DNA of 64,000 bases, from the NCBI RefSeq assembly GCF_004116725.1, contig NZ_PDKG01000001.1, positions 465,210 to 529,209 of the forward strand, in the 5' to 3' direction. Origin of the DNA: Arcobacter sp. CECT 8986. Lineage in GTDB: Bacteria > Campylobacterota > Campylobacteria > Campylobacterales > Arcobacteraceae. Numbering within the stretch: the first letter of the stretch is position 1; each line of letters starts with the position of its first letter. This document shows, piece after piece, positions 28,808-36,984 of the stretch. A program made the position numbers and the translations under genes. The notes beneath the pieces were generated by a model, which saw nothing but the letters and a program-made list of their open reading frames with translations, ran no database searches and was not told the origin of the DNA.

Positions 28808-29652
28808 TTTTCTGCCTTATAATTTTCTAATAATTTATAATTATCACAAGCTAGTTTCAATCCTTTGTCACAAGATTTTTTAAATAAATCTTTTGCTTTT
28901 ATAAAGTCTTGTTTTACACCTAATCCTTTTATATGAAGAACTGCAAGATTGTTGCATCCTTTTAATCCATCTTTACTTTTACACGCTTTTTCATATAAAG
29001 AAGCAGCCTTTTTAAAATCTTGTTTTACGCCTTTTTTATTTTCATACATATTACCTAGGTTTTCACAAGCAATAGATACTCCTGCCTTACACGCTTTTGT
29101 ATATAATTGTATTGCCACATTATAATTTTGTGATGTACCTCTTGCACTTTCATACATAAAAGCTAAATTACTACATCCTAATTCATCATAACTATTACAA
29201 GACTTTTTATAAAAAGAGAATGCTTTTTTTGTATCTTCTTTTACACCATTAGCGCTATCGTATATTCTTCCAAGGTTATTACAACTTGCTGCATGATTTT
29301 GCGTACAAGCTTTTTCATATAAAGTTATTGATTTTTTAATATCTTTTTTTACATCTTTAGCATTCATATAAATAACACCTAAGTTATAACAAGCTGAAAC
29401 AAAGTTTTTATTACAAGCCATTTCATAATATTTTATAGCTTTCTTTGTATCTTTTTTTATTCCTTTTGAACCCATATATAATACACCCAAGTTATAACAA
29501 GCAGAAGCTTTGTTATCTTTAATACAAGCATTTTCATAAATAGATGTAACTTTTTTATGGTCACCTTTTTTATGAGCTTCCACACTCTCTTTTATATATC
29601 CTGCTTGTAACACAGAAAATAAAATTGTAAATAAAATTAAATATTTCTTCAT
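28804..29652 (-). CDS. Cysteine-rich Sel1-repeat periplasmic protein (Hcp-like)
   Basis: About 282 aa from the ATG at 29652, which follows AAAGGAGAAATT. The longer frame overlapping the upstream gene is rejected. A signal peptide ends near VLQAG. About seven Sel1-like repeats of 36 residues follow, each with a Cys pair spaced for an intra-repeat disulfide (for example CNKNFVSACYNLGVIY). This is the pattern of the Helicobacter cysteine-rich proteins. Such proteins are periplasmic scaffolds. It overlaps the tandem-NosL gene by 4 bases, linking it to sulfite reductase maturation. No catalytic motif is visible. Confidence 0.82.
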   Translation of the reverse strand: MKKYLILFTILFSVLQAGYIKESVEAHKKGDHKKVTSIYENACIKDNKASACYNLGVLYMGSKGIKKDTKKAIKYYEMACNKNFVSACYNLGVIYMNAKDVKKDIKKSITLYEKACTQNHAASCNNLGRIYDSANGVKEDTKKAFSFYKKSCNSYDELGCSNLAFMYESARGTSQNYNVAIQLYTKACKAGVSIACENLGNMYENKKGVKQDFKKAASLYEKACKSKDGLKGCNNLAVLHIKGLGVKQDFIKAKDLFKKSCDKGLKLACDNYKLLENYKAEK

Positions 29653-29662
29653 AATTTCTCCT

Positions 29663-30502
29663 TTAAAATCCCATATCATCTAACATCAAATACTCCAAAC
29701 AACTTGCATTATCTCCAAGATTGCAGCCTCTTTCATAAATCTGTTTTGCTTTTATATAGTTTTGTCTTGTTCCTCTACCAGTTGCATGTAAAACTGCAAG
29801 TTTATAACACATAACAGTATCTTCTTTATCGCATCCTTCTTTATAAACTTTTAGTAATTTTTTATATCCATCTGGATTTGTAGTTGCGATATCTTTTATG
29901 TAAATATCTACTAATCTAAAGCATGATTCTGTATCTTCTTTATCACAACCTTTTTTATACCAAGTTGCAGCACCTTTTGTATCTTTTTGTTTATTTAAAA
30001 TATTTCCTGCTTTATAACAACCTAATAAAAAGCCTTTTTCACATGCAACTTTGTACATATCTAAACTTTTTTTTGCATTTTTTTTAGGCTCTAAATAGTA
30101 TTGGTAAACAGAACCTAAATTGTAACAAGCAAGAGCAAAGCCTTTTTTACAAGATTTTGAATAATATTTTTCAGCTTTTTTATAATCTGTTTTAAGTTTT
30201 AATATTCCACCTTTGTCATAACAAACTCCAACTTTATAGCAAGCTCTTTCATTTCCTAAACTGCAAGCTTTATCATAAAACTCAAATGCTTTTTTAAAAT
30301 CTTGTTTTACACTCTGTTTATTTTCATACATAAAACCAACTTTATAGCACCCTTCACTACTTTTGCTTTGACAAGCTTTTTGATAAGATTCAAATGCTTT
30401 TTTATATTGGGCTTTTGAATAAAAACTATCAGCTGTATCAATAGTATTAGCATAAACAACAAACATTGTTGATAATAATAAATATAGTAATAACTTTTTC
30501 AT
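29663..30502 (-). CDS. Cysteine-rich Sel1-repeat periplasmic protein (Hcp-like), paralogue
   Basis: A 279-aa exported protein with a signal peptide (LLLYLLLSTMFVVYAN) and about six Sel1-like repeats, with Cys at both ends of each repeat (for example CSLGNERACYKVG). It is a paralogue of the next gene downstream, with the same operon orientation, and starts after AGGAGTGAAGTT. The tandem pair probably arose by duplication and diverged. Role inferred from context: chaperone or scaffold for haem/copper protein assembly in the periplasm. Confidence 0.82.
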   Translation of the reverse strand: MKKLLLYLLLSTMFVVYANTIDTADSFYSKAQYKKAFESYQKACQSKSSEGCYKVGFMYENKQSVKQDFKKAFEFYDKACSLGNERACYKVGVCYDKGGILKLKTDYKKAEKYYSKSCKKGFALACYNLGSVYQYYLEPKKNAKKSLDMYKVACEKGFLLGCYKAGNILNKQKDTKGAATWYKKGCDKEDTESCFRLVDIYIKDIATTNPDGYKKLLKVYKEGCDKEDTVMCYKLAVLHATGRGTRQNYIKAKQIYERGCNLGDNASCLEYLMLDDMGF

Positions 30503-30512
30503 AACTTCACTC

Positions 30513-31781
30513 CTAAGATTTTATTGTTTTTTTTAATTGTGCTCTTATTTCATCCATTCCCATATAAAACTCCTTCATCATTACTACACTTAAATATTGT
30601 CCAAAAGGTGTAGGAATAATCTCACTTTTTGTAATATTAATTGCATCAATAAATTTCAACAATGACAACTCAAGATTTAGACTTTTTTCAATTGATACAT
30701 TAAACTTATTATTAAATTTCTCAATATCAACTTTTCCATTAAATAAATGTACTAAAAATTGATACTGCAAATATTTTTTTAGTCTAAATTTTTTAGAATG
30801 TGCAATTATTGTATTTGATTGATTTTTTAGTAAATTAGCATACTCATTCAAATCATATGCATTTACAAATAGTTGTCTATTTATATGAGTAAATGCACCA
30901 CTTCCCACACCAATATACTCATTATTTTCAGCAATATATTCATCTTTTAGATTAAATCTATTTTTTGAAAATGCCCACGCATTATTTTGATAAAAAGTTG
31001 ACATTTCATTTTTTATTAATAGATATAATTGATACTCACGACTATTTTTCAATAGTTTAAATTGTGAAAAAATATCTATATTTCTTAGTTTTGATTTCAT
31101 CAAAGGATAAGTTATTATCTGTTTTGCACCTAAATTTTTAGCTATTTTCAAATCATTTAATAACATCTCTTCTGTTTGTGTTGGAAAATTAAAAATCAAA
31201 TCTAAACTAGTAGTAGGGAAAACATCTACAACTTTTGAAATTTTATTTTGAAGTTGAGAAGATGAACCATATTTTTCAAATCTTGAAGTCTTTTTTAATA
31301 TCTCATTATCAAATGTTTGAACACCAATTGATAATCTATTTATCAAACCATTGAAGTTTTTTAATATATCTACATTAATATGATTTGGTGTAGTTTCACA
31401 AGATACCTCTTTTATATCAAAAAGCATTTTTGCATACTCTATTGTATTTAGTAACTCAACTTCATCAATTAGTGGTGTTCCTCCACCAATATATAAAGTA
31501 TCAAAGTTAAAACCTTTCTCTTTTAACTTTAATAATTCAATTCTTAAATTTTTAAAATAAGCACTACAATCATCTTTTTTATACTTAAATTTATGAAAAG
31601 TACAAAAACTGCAAAACTCTTCACAAAATGGAATATGCATATATAAAAAATATTTTTTATTTCTATCAAATTCATATGTTATCTCTTTGTTTGCATACTC
31701 CAAAGTCATACACTCATTCATAGAGTTTTGTATCAATTTAGAAGAGGTATAAAAACTTAATAACTGCATTGATTTATTCAT
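30513..31781 (-). CDS. HemN/HemW-like radical SAM protein
   Basis: A 422-aa protein of the coproporphyrinogen-dehydrogenase-like radical SAM group. The SAM/4Fe-4S motif is CEEFCSFCTF (about residues 53-62), preceded by YMHIPF as in HemN-type proteins. TLYIGGGTPLI and RLSIGVQTFDNEILKK follow, then DLIFNFPTQT and EYIGVGSGAFTHI. These are conserved HemN/HemW features, and a C-terminal HemN_C-like region is present. Relatives act as haem chaperones or in anaerobic haem breakdown. Its place between ccsA1 and the Sel1 proteins suggests a haem step dedicated to the octahaem sulfite reductase. True HemN is less likely since this copy is operon-bound. Confidence 0.78.
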   Translation of the reverse strand: MNKSMQLLSFYTSSKLIQNSMNECMTLEYANKEITYEFDRNKKYFLYMHIPFCEEFCSFCTFHKFKYKKDDCSAYFKNLRIELLKLKEKGFNFDTLYIGGGTPLIDEVELLNTIEYAKMLFDIKEVSCETTPNHINVDILKNFNGLINRLSIGVQTFDNEILKKTSRFEKYGSSSQLQNKISKVVDVFPTTSLDLIFNFPTQTEEMLLNDLKIAKNLGAKQIITYPLMKSKLRNIDIFSQFKLLKNSREYQLYLLIKNEMSTFYQNNAWAFSKNRFNLKDEYIAENNEYIGVGSGAFTHINRQLFVNAYDLNEYANLLKNQSNTIIAHSKKFRLKKYLQYQFLVHLFNGKVDIEKFNNKFNVSIEKSLNLELSLLKFIDAINITKSEIIPTPFGQYLSVVMMKEFYMGMDEIRAQLKKTIKS

Positions 31782-31791
31782 AATATCTTCT

Positions 31792-34467
31792 TTATTTTAT
31801 AACTTTTACATCTTTTTTAAAAAATGCACATACAATTACAACAAGAACTATAACAATTACATAATATACAAAAGTTGGCACGGGAACTTTATCTCCTGAT
31901 GCATAAGAGTGCATTCCTGATAGATAAAAATTTACTCCAAAATATGTCATAATTATTGAAGAAAATGCAACAACTGATGAAACTAGAAATATATAAATAC
32001 TATTCATTTTAGGAATAAATCTTAAATGTAATACAATCGTATAAACAACAATTGAGATAAAAGACCATGTCTCTTTAGGGTCCCAACCCCAATATCGTCC
32101 CCAACTCTCATTTGCCCAAACTCCACCAACAAAATTTCCTACTGTTAAAAGTGAAATTCCTATAATCAAACTCATTTCTGTAATTGCTGCTAATTGTCTT
32201 ATTTGTTGATTTATATCTTCTTCATTATTTTTTGATTTAAATATCATCAAAATTAAAGCAAGAAATGCCAAAATTGCACCAAAACCTAAAAAACCATAAC
32301 TTGCAGTGATTACAGATACATGTATACTTAGCCAATAAGATTTTAAAACAGGAACCAAAGGTGTAATTTGTGGACTAATAAAATTTAGATGTGCAACTAA
32401 CATAATAATTGCACCTAAAATTGAAGATGAAGCTAAAGATAACAAAGATTTACGAAATATAACTAAACCTGCTAAAATTGATGACCATCCAACATAAACT
32501 AAAGATTCATAAGTATCACTCCAAGGTGCATGACCTGAAACATACCATCTCATCGCTAATCCCAAAGTATGAAAAACAAAACCTAAAAATAATAAAAGAA
32601 AAAATACTTTTTTGATGTTTGGAAAATCTTTTTTTGAAAAAATTGATACTATTGCAAAAAGTAAAGCTACAAAACCAACTAAAAAGTAAAATCCCATCAA
32701 GTTTGGAAATATTTTTAATTTATTAGATAATAATTCTACTTTTGTTTGATAAGTTGAAGGTAATATATCTGAATCAATCTCTCTTTGATTTATTTTTAAT
32801 ATGTCTAAAGCTTCATTTGCTTCTTTCCAGTCATTATTTATAATTCCTTTTGATAAAGCACTTTTATATTTAAATAATGTACTTCTAATGGAGTCACCCA
32901 ACCAATATTCATTTATTGCTTCTTGAGGACTGAACCATTTTTTTGAATTATCAAAAGAGTTTGGAATTATGTTATAAAATATACCAATTGAAGCTAAATA
33001 GTAGATATTTAATCTCTCATCAAGTTTTATCAAATCTTTATCAAAAGTACCTCTTTTTGAAGGCATTTTTTCATTTGCTTCATCTATATATTTATTTAAT
33101 TTATATTTTCCATATTTATCAAATACAAAAGAGAAAGAGATATATTTTTTATCTTTTTTAAGTTTTAGAATATCTTTTATTTTGCTATTTTTTATTTTGA
33201 TTAATTCTATATTTTCCCACTGTTTTGGCTCACTAAATATTCCAAGCATTATTTGAGTTGCAGAAAGATTATACATTGAATCTTTTGATGATATTTTATG
33301 TAAAACATCAATTGCTTCTGTACCCATTGGTTTTACACGCCCATTAAAATCTTGAACATAAATTTCGGCAAAAGATTTTGAGTGTTCTTTTGTATTTTTT
33401 CTAAAATTATCTAAATAATCATTTGTTTGTGCATATGCATAGGTATTAAATAAAAATAAAATTGGCAAAATAATACATAGATTATTTTTTATTAAAAAAA
33501 CTCTAAGTCTTTCAAATCTACTTCTTTTAGTAAAAAAGTTTAATACAAATCCTAAAGATAAAAGAAAATAAGCAAAATATGTTGGCCATTTTCCTGGGTC
33601 TTTATTTACTGAAAGAATTGTTCCCATTTCATCTCTATCATAAGAAGATTGGAAAAACTTAAATCCTTTATATGTTAAAGGATTATTCATAAAAATTCTA
33701 TAATCAAAATTTGTATCACCATCTAATAAAGTAACTTCACTAGCATATGATGATGCACTTTTTGAACCTGGATATCTTTGTATTTGAAAATCTCTTAATT
33801 TTATAGAAAATGGAAGTTTTATTATCTTTGAACCCCAAGATAGTTTTATATCTTTTCCATCTACTGAAAAAATAGCTGGTGGCTCTAAATTACCGTGTCC
33901 TCCATTTATTTGTAAATCTTGTCTTTTATTATCATAACTTACTGTAACAAAAAGATTTTCTACATTTGTTGTTTTTTTAAATTTATAATCTTTGTATTCA
34001 ACAACCAAATCTTTATCATCTATTTTATGTATATATTTAAAACTATTGTCACCTATTTTACCAAGGGCTAATGGATGCTCAAATATTTTATTTTCAACTT
34101 CTATTTGAAAATAAGACTTTTCAGAAATTACCCTATTTTCACTCATATTTTCTCTTATATGAATTACACCTTCATATCCAAAATATCTAGTAACTCCTGC
34201 TCCTATTAAAACAAATACAAATCCTAAATGAAACAAAAAAGCACCCATTTTTTTATACATTTTTTGTTTAATGATTATTCCAACTAAAGATATAGTTAAT
34301 AAAACCATAACAACTTCATACCAAAGTGCATTATAAACTAAAACTTTTGCTGTTTGTGCATCATAATCATTTTCAATAAATGTAGCTACTGCTGCACCTA
34401 AAGCTAATAAAATCAACATCAATATAATAAATTTATATGAAAGAAACACTTTTTTAAAAATATACAT
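31792..34467 (-). CDS. ccsA1: Fused cytochrome c haem lyase CcsBA (CcsA1-like, dedicated to CX15CH)
   Basis: An 891-aa polytopic protein fusing a ResB/CcsB-like N-terminal half (helices near 15-90, a long periplasmic domain, helix near 300) to a CcsA/ResC C-terminal half. The haem-handling WWD motif is ESWGRYWGWDPKETWSFIS (about residues 795-813). Conserved histidines lie in MRWYVSGHAPWSDTYES, with a late HSYASG segment. It attaches haem to apocytochromes in the periplasm. Wolinella CcsA1 is specific for the CX15CH motif of MccA, and this gene sits in the same place after mccD, so it is the likely counterpart. Confidence 0.9.
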   Translation of the reverse strand: MYIFKKVFLSYKFIILMLILLALGAAVATFIENDYDAQTAKVLVYNALWYEVVMVLLTISLVGIIIKQKMYKKMGAFLFHLGFVFVLIGAGVTRYFGYEGVIHIRENMSENRVISEKSYFQIEVENKIFEHPLALGKIGDNSFKYIHKIDDKDLVVEYKDYKFKKTTNVENLFVTVSYDNKRQDLQINGGHGNLEPPAIFSVDGKDIKLSWGSKIIKLPFSIKLRDFQIQRYPGSKSASSYASEVTLLDGDTNFDYRIFMNNPLTYKGFKFFQSSYDRDEMGTILSVNKDPGKWPTYFAYFLLSLGFVLNFFTKRSRFERLRVFLIKNNLCIILPILFLFNTYAYAQTNDYLDNFRKNTKEHSKSFAEIYVQDFNGRVKPMGTEAIDVLHKISSKDSMYNLSATQIMLGIFSEPKQWENIELIKIKNSKIKDILKLKKDKKYISFSFVFDKYGKYKLNKYIDEANEKMPSKRGTFDKDLIKLDERLNIYYLASIGIFYNIIPNSFDNSKKWFSPQEAINEYWLGDSIRSTLFKYKSALSKGIINNDWKEANEALDILKINQREIDSDILPSTYQTKVELLSNKLKIFPNLMGFYFLVGFVALLFAIVSIFSKKDFPNIKKVFFLLLFLGFVFHTLGLAMRWYVSGHAPWSDTYESLVYVGWSSILAGLVIFRKSLLSLASSSILGAIIMLVAHLNFISPQITPLVPVLKSYWLSIHVSVITASYGFLGFGAILAFLALILMIFKSKNNEEDINQQIRQLAAITEMSLIIGISLLTVGNFVGGVWANESWGRYWGWDPKETWSFISIVVYTIVLHLRFIPKMNSIYIFLVSSVVAFSSIIMTYFGVNFYLSGMHSYASGDKVPVPTFVYYVIVIVLVVIVCAFFKKDVKVIK

Positions 34468-34496
34468 AATAACCCCTAAACAAAAATTGTATTTAC

Positions 34497-35435
34497 CTAC
34501 ACACTAAAAGTTTGACCTGCATAAATAATAAATAGCCGTAGACATAAAACTCCTACAATACTACACATTGCAGAGATATAAAATATACTATTTGAATTCT
34601 CTTGTTCTTTTTTAGAAAAGTTTAAAATAATTGGTAATAAAAAACCTATACAAACTATTCCTACCCAAAAAACAGTAGACCATGAACCTTCATGAAATGC
34701 AGCTAATGCAATTTTTCCTGCTTCATTTCCTGTTGCAAGAGAGATATATAACATTGCTAAAAAAAGTATCTCAATAGCCATAATTGGCCACTCAATTTTA
34801 TGTAAAATTTTCATATCACTTGAGTGAACATTTTCATTAAAAACTCTTTTTGCCATAATACAAAGAGCAGCTGTTCCAGCTGATAATCCTGAGATTACAA
34901 AAAGTGCTGGTAAAATTGATGTATTTAGCAAGGGAAAACGTACTAAAACAGATATTAAAAAACCTGTATAAGCACAAATCACAACTCCAAATAGAAATAA
35001 AACTCCTTCTAAAACAACTCTAAATTTCAATAATAAATCAACTATTTTTACCAAAAAAGAAAATCTCTCTTTTACAAAATCTGAAAAAGCAAAAACAACT
35101 GCAACAAAAGTCAAAGGGATATAAATCATAAGTGCAGCTACACCAATTGACATTACTGAATTAAAATTGTAATTTATTAAGATTTGCCAAAAATTTAAAG
35201 GTCTTGTCAAATCACCAACTAAACAAACCATTCCCAATAAAATAGTTACAAAAGCCACTAAAGAAGCAGATTTATATACAGCAGTATTTTCTGTTTGGTT
35301 TTTATAAAATCTAATTAATAAAGCTACAATAATAGCTCCACCTGAAATACCAGCTAAAAGTAAATATACTGATATTGGCCATTCCCAACCTATTTCTTCA
35401 GTAAAACCTGAGCTATAAGTGATTAATTCATTCAT
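34497..35435 (-). CDS. mccD: MccD, NrfD/PsrC-type quinol dehydrogenase membrane subunit
   Basis: About 312 aa with eight or more transmembrane helices. Starts at 35435 (or 35438) follow AGGAG inside the end of mccC; the longer frame start at 35489 has no ribosome site. GWEWPISVYLLLAGISGGAII and LVGDLTRPLNFWQILINYNFNS (shortened: D-L-x-R-P-x-x-F-W) are hallmark NrfD/PsrC sequences. It oxidises menaquinol and passes electrons through MccC to the periplasmic MccA. Overlap with mccC by 8 bases supports a complex. Confidence 0.9.
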   Translation of the reverse strand: MNELITYSSGFTEEIGWEWPISVYLLLAGISGGAIIVALLIRFYKNQTENTAVYKSASLVAFVTILLGMVCLVGDLTRPLNFWQILINYNFNSVMSIGVAALMIYIPLTFVAVVFAFSDFVKERFSFLVKIVDLLLKFRVVLEGVLFLFGVVICAYTGFLISVLVRFPLLNTSILPALFVISGLSAGTAALCIMAKRVFNENVHSSDMKILHKIEWPIMAIEILFLAMLYISLATGNEAGKIALAAFHEGSWSTVFWVGIVCIGFLLPIILNFSKKEQENSNSIFYISAMCSIVGVLCLRLFIIYAGQTFSV

Positions 35436-36114
35436 CATAAACTCCTGTTTTAAGTTTAGGTATATATCTAAGACTTGGTTTTGTTCCAAATCCTGGTTTT
35501 AACCTAACTGCATCTTTAACATCCAAAATTTTATTTATATATGCTGTTTCATCATTTAAATCACCAAATACTAAAGCATCATATTTACATGACTCAACAC
35601 ATGCTGGATCTTTACCTTTTGCAAAATTTGTGTTCAAACAAAAATTACAATTTTCTGCTGCATTTGTTCTTTCATTTATAAATCTAACATCATAAGGACA
35701 AGCGACAATACAATATTTACAACCTATACATTTATCTATATCCATTGTAACAATATCTGTTATTGAATCTTTATGGCATGCACCAGTGGGACAAACTTCG
35801 GTACATGGAGAATCAACACATTGTTGACAAGATACTCTCATATATTTTTTATGTTGTAAATCATCAGGTTTTGTCTGATCTTCTACATATAATCTATGTT
35901 GATTTTTAGGAACTAAATTTATCTCTTGACAAGCAATTTCACAATCGCTACATCCAACACATTTATTTTGGTCATATATCATTGCATAGTGAGGTTTTTT
36001 ATTCTCTTTGTTTGTATTTGCATTAAGCCCATACTGTACACTTCCAAGAAATAAAGAACCTAATCCTATACCTTTAATAAAATTTCTTCTATTATTCTCT
36101 TTACTACTACTCAT
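35428..36114 (-). CDS. mccC: MccC, NrfC-type periplasmic iron-sulfur protein
   Basis: About 228 aa starting at ATG 36114 (AGAGGA seven bases upstream; the GTG before it is ignored). A Tat signal with NRRNFIKGIGLG precedes four [4Fe-4S] sites: CVGCSDCEIACQE (about 53-65), CQQCVDSPCTEVCP, CIGCKYCIVACP, and CNFCLNTNFAKGKDPACVESC (shortened). It carries electrons from MccD to MccA. It lies between the peptidyl-prolyl isomerase gene mccB and mccD, the Wolinella order. Confidence 0.92.
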   Translation of the reverse strand: MSSSKENNRRNFIKGIGLGSLFLGSVQYGLNANTNKENKKPHYAMIYDQNKCVGCSDCEIACQEINLVPKNQHRLYVEDQTKPDDLQHKKYMRVSCQQCVDSPCTEVCPTGACHKDSITDIVTMDIDKCIGCKYCIVACPYDVRFINERTNAAENCNFCLNTNFAKGKDPACVESCKYDALVFGDLNDETAYINKILDVKDAVRLKPGFGTKPSLRYIPKLKTGVYDE

Positions 36115-36131
36115 CACCGTATCCTCTTTTC

Positions 36132-36920
36132 TTATTTAGAAACTTGATTTCCTTGTTTTGTAGTACCATGACCTGACATATCTAAATTACTTACTGCTTT
36201 CATTTCACCTGGTTTTAAAACTTTTAGTAATTCAATCTCAAAAACTAAAGTTGAGTTAGGTGGAATATCTCGCATTTGAACATCTTTATATGCTAACTTA
36301 CTTGGAATATAAAACTTATATTTTGAACCTGTATGCATTAGCATTAAACCCTCTTTTAACCCATCAATTAAATTAATCATAGATAAATGAGCTGGTGCTT
36401 TTCTAGCATATGTATCATCAAAAACATATCCATCAATTAAAGATGCTTTATAATTCATAATTACAATACTTTCAGGTTTTACACCTTTAGTTTTTGTATC
36501 TTTTAGCACTTCATATTGTAATCCTGATTTTGTAACTTTAACTGTCGATTTTTTTGCATTTTTACTAAGAAACTCTTTTTCTTTTTTTGCATTTGTCTCT
36601 TGCAGTTTTTTTATCTTCGCTTTTTGTGCTTTATTTAAAAGCTCTGCTCTTTTATTTAGATTATCAATAACTTCTGATTCACTAATTTGTAATTTTTGTT
36701 TTAAAGCATCTTCAAAACCTTTTACAACTAATGCCACATCAACTTTTGCTCCTAATTGAAGCTGCCCATAAATTTGGTTATTTATATAATTACCAGTAGA
36801 TGCTCCCAAACTATAAGATTGCTTTTGAATATCAGTTTTTAACTCTGTTGAAAAACCTTGTACTGCAATACTTAAAATAAGTGGAACAACATAACTTAAT
36901 TTTATTTTTGTTAAGTTCAT
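36132..36920 (-). CDS. mccB: MccB, FKBP-type peptidyl-prolyl cis-trans isomerase
   Basis: A 262-aa exported protein with a signal peptide ending near AVQGFS. The N-terminal FkpA/Mip-like dimerisation region (about 30-120, with YSLGASTGNYI and VVKGFEDALKQ) leads by a charged helix into an FKBP domain with TKSGLQYEVLKD, GYVFDDTYARKAP, LKEGLMLMHTGSKYKFYIPSKLAY and PPNSTLVFEIELLKV (each shortened here). It assists folding of periplasmic MccA. In Wolinella mccB occupies this same slot. Confidence 0.92.
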   Translation of the reverse strand: MNLTKIKLSYVVPLILSIAVQGFSTELKTDIQKQSYSLGASTGNYINNQIYGQLQLGAKVDVALVVKGFEDALKQKLQISESEVIDNLNKRAELLNKAQKAKIKKLQETNAKKEKEFLSKNAKKSTVKVTKSGLQYEVLKDTKTKGVKPESIVIMNYKASLIDGYVFDDTYARKAPAHLSMINLIDGLKEGLMLMHTGSKYKFYIPSKLAYKDVQMRDIPPNSTLVFEIELLKVLKPGEMKAVSNLDMSGHGTTKQGNQVSK

Positions 36921-36943
36921 TAATTAGTCCTTACTTTTTAAAT

Positions 36944-36969
36944 AAGGATTACACAAAAGTGTAATCCTT
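36944..36969. repeat. Strong stem-loop between mccA and mccB
   Basis: Perfect 11-bp stem AAGGATTACAC / GTGTAATCCTT with an AAAA loop, in the 64-bp gap after mccA. A T-run follows only on the plus strand. On the transcribed minus strand the tail is TTATTTAAAA, so it looks like a leaky terminator or mRNA-stabilising hairpin. Confidence 0.7.
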
Positions 36970-36984
36970 TTTTTGATTCAAATA

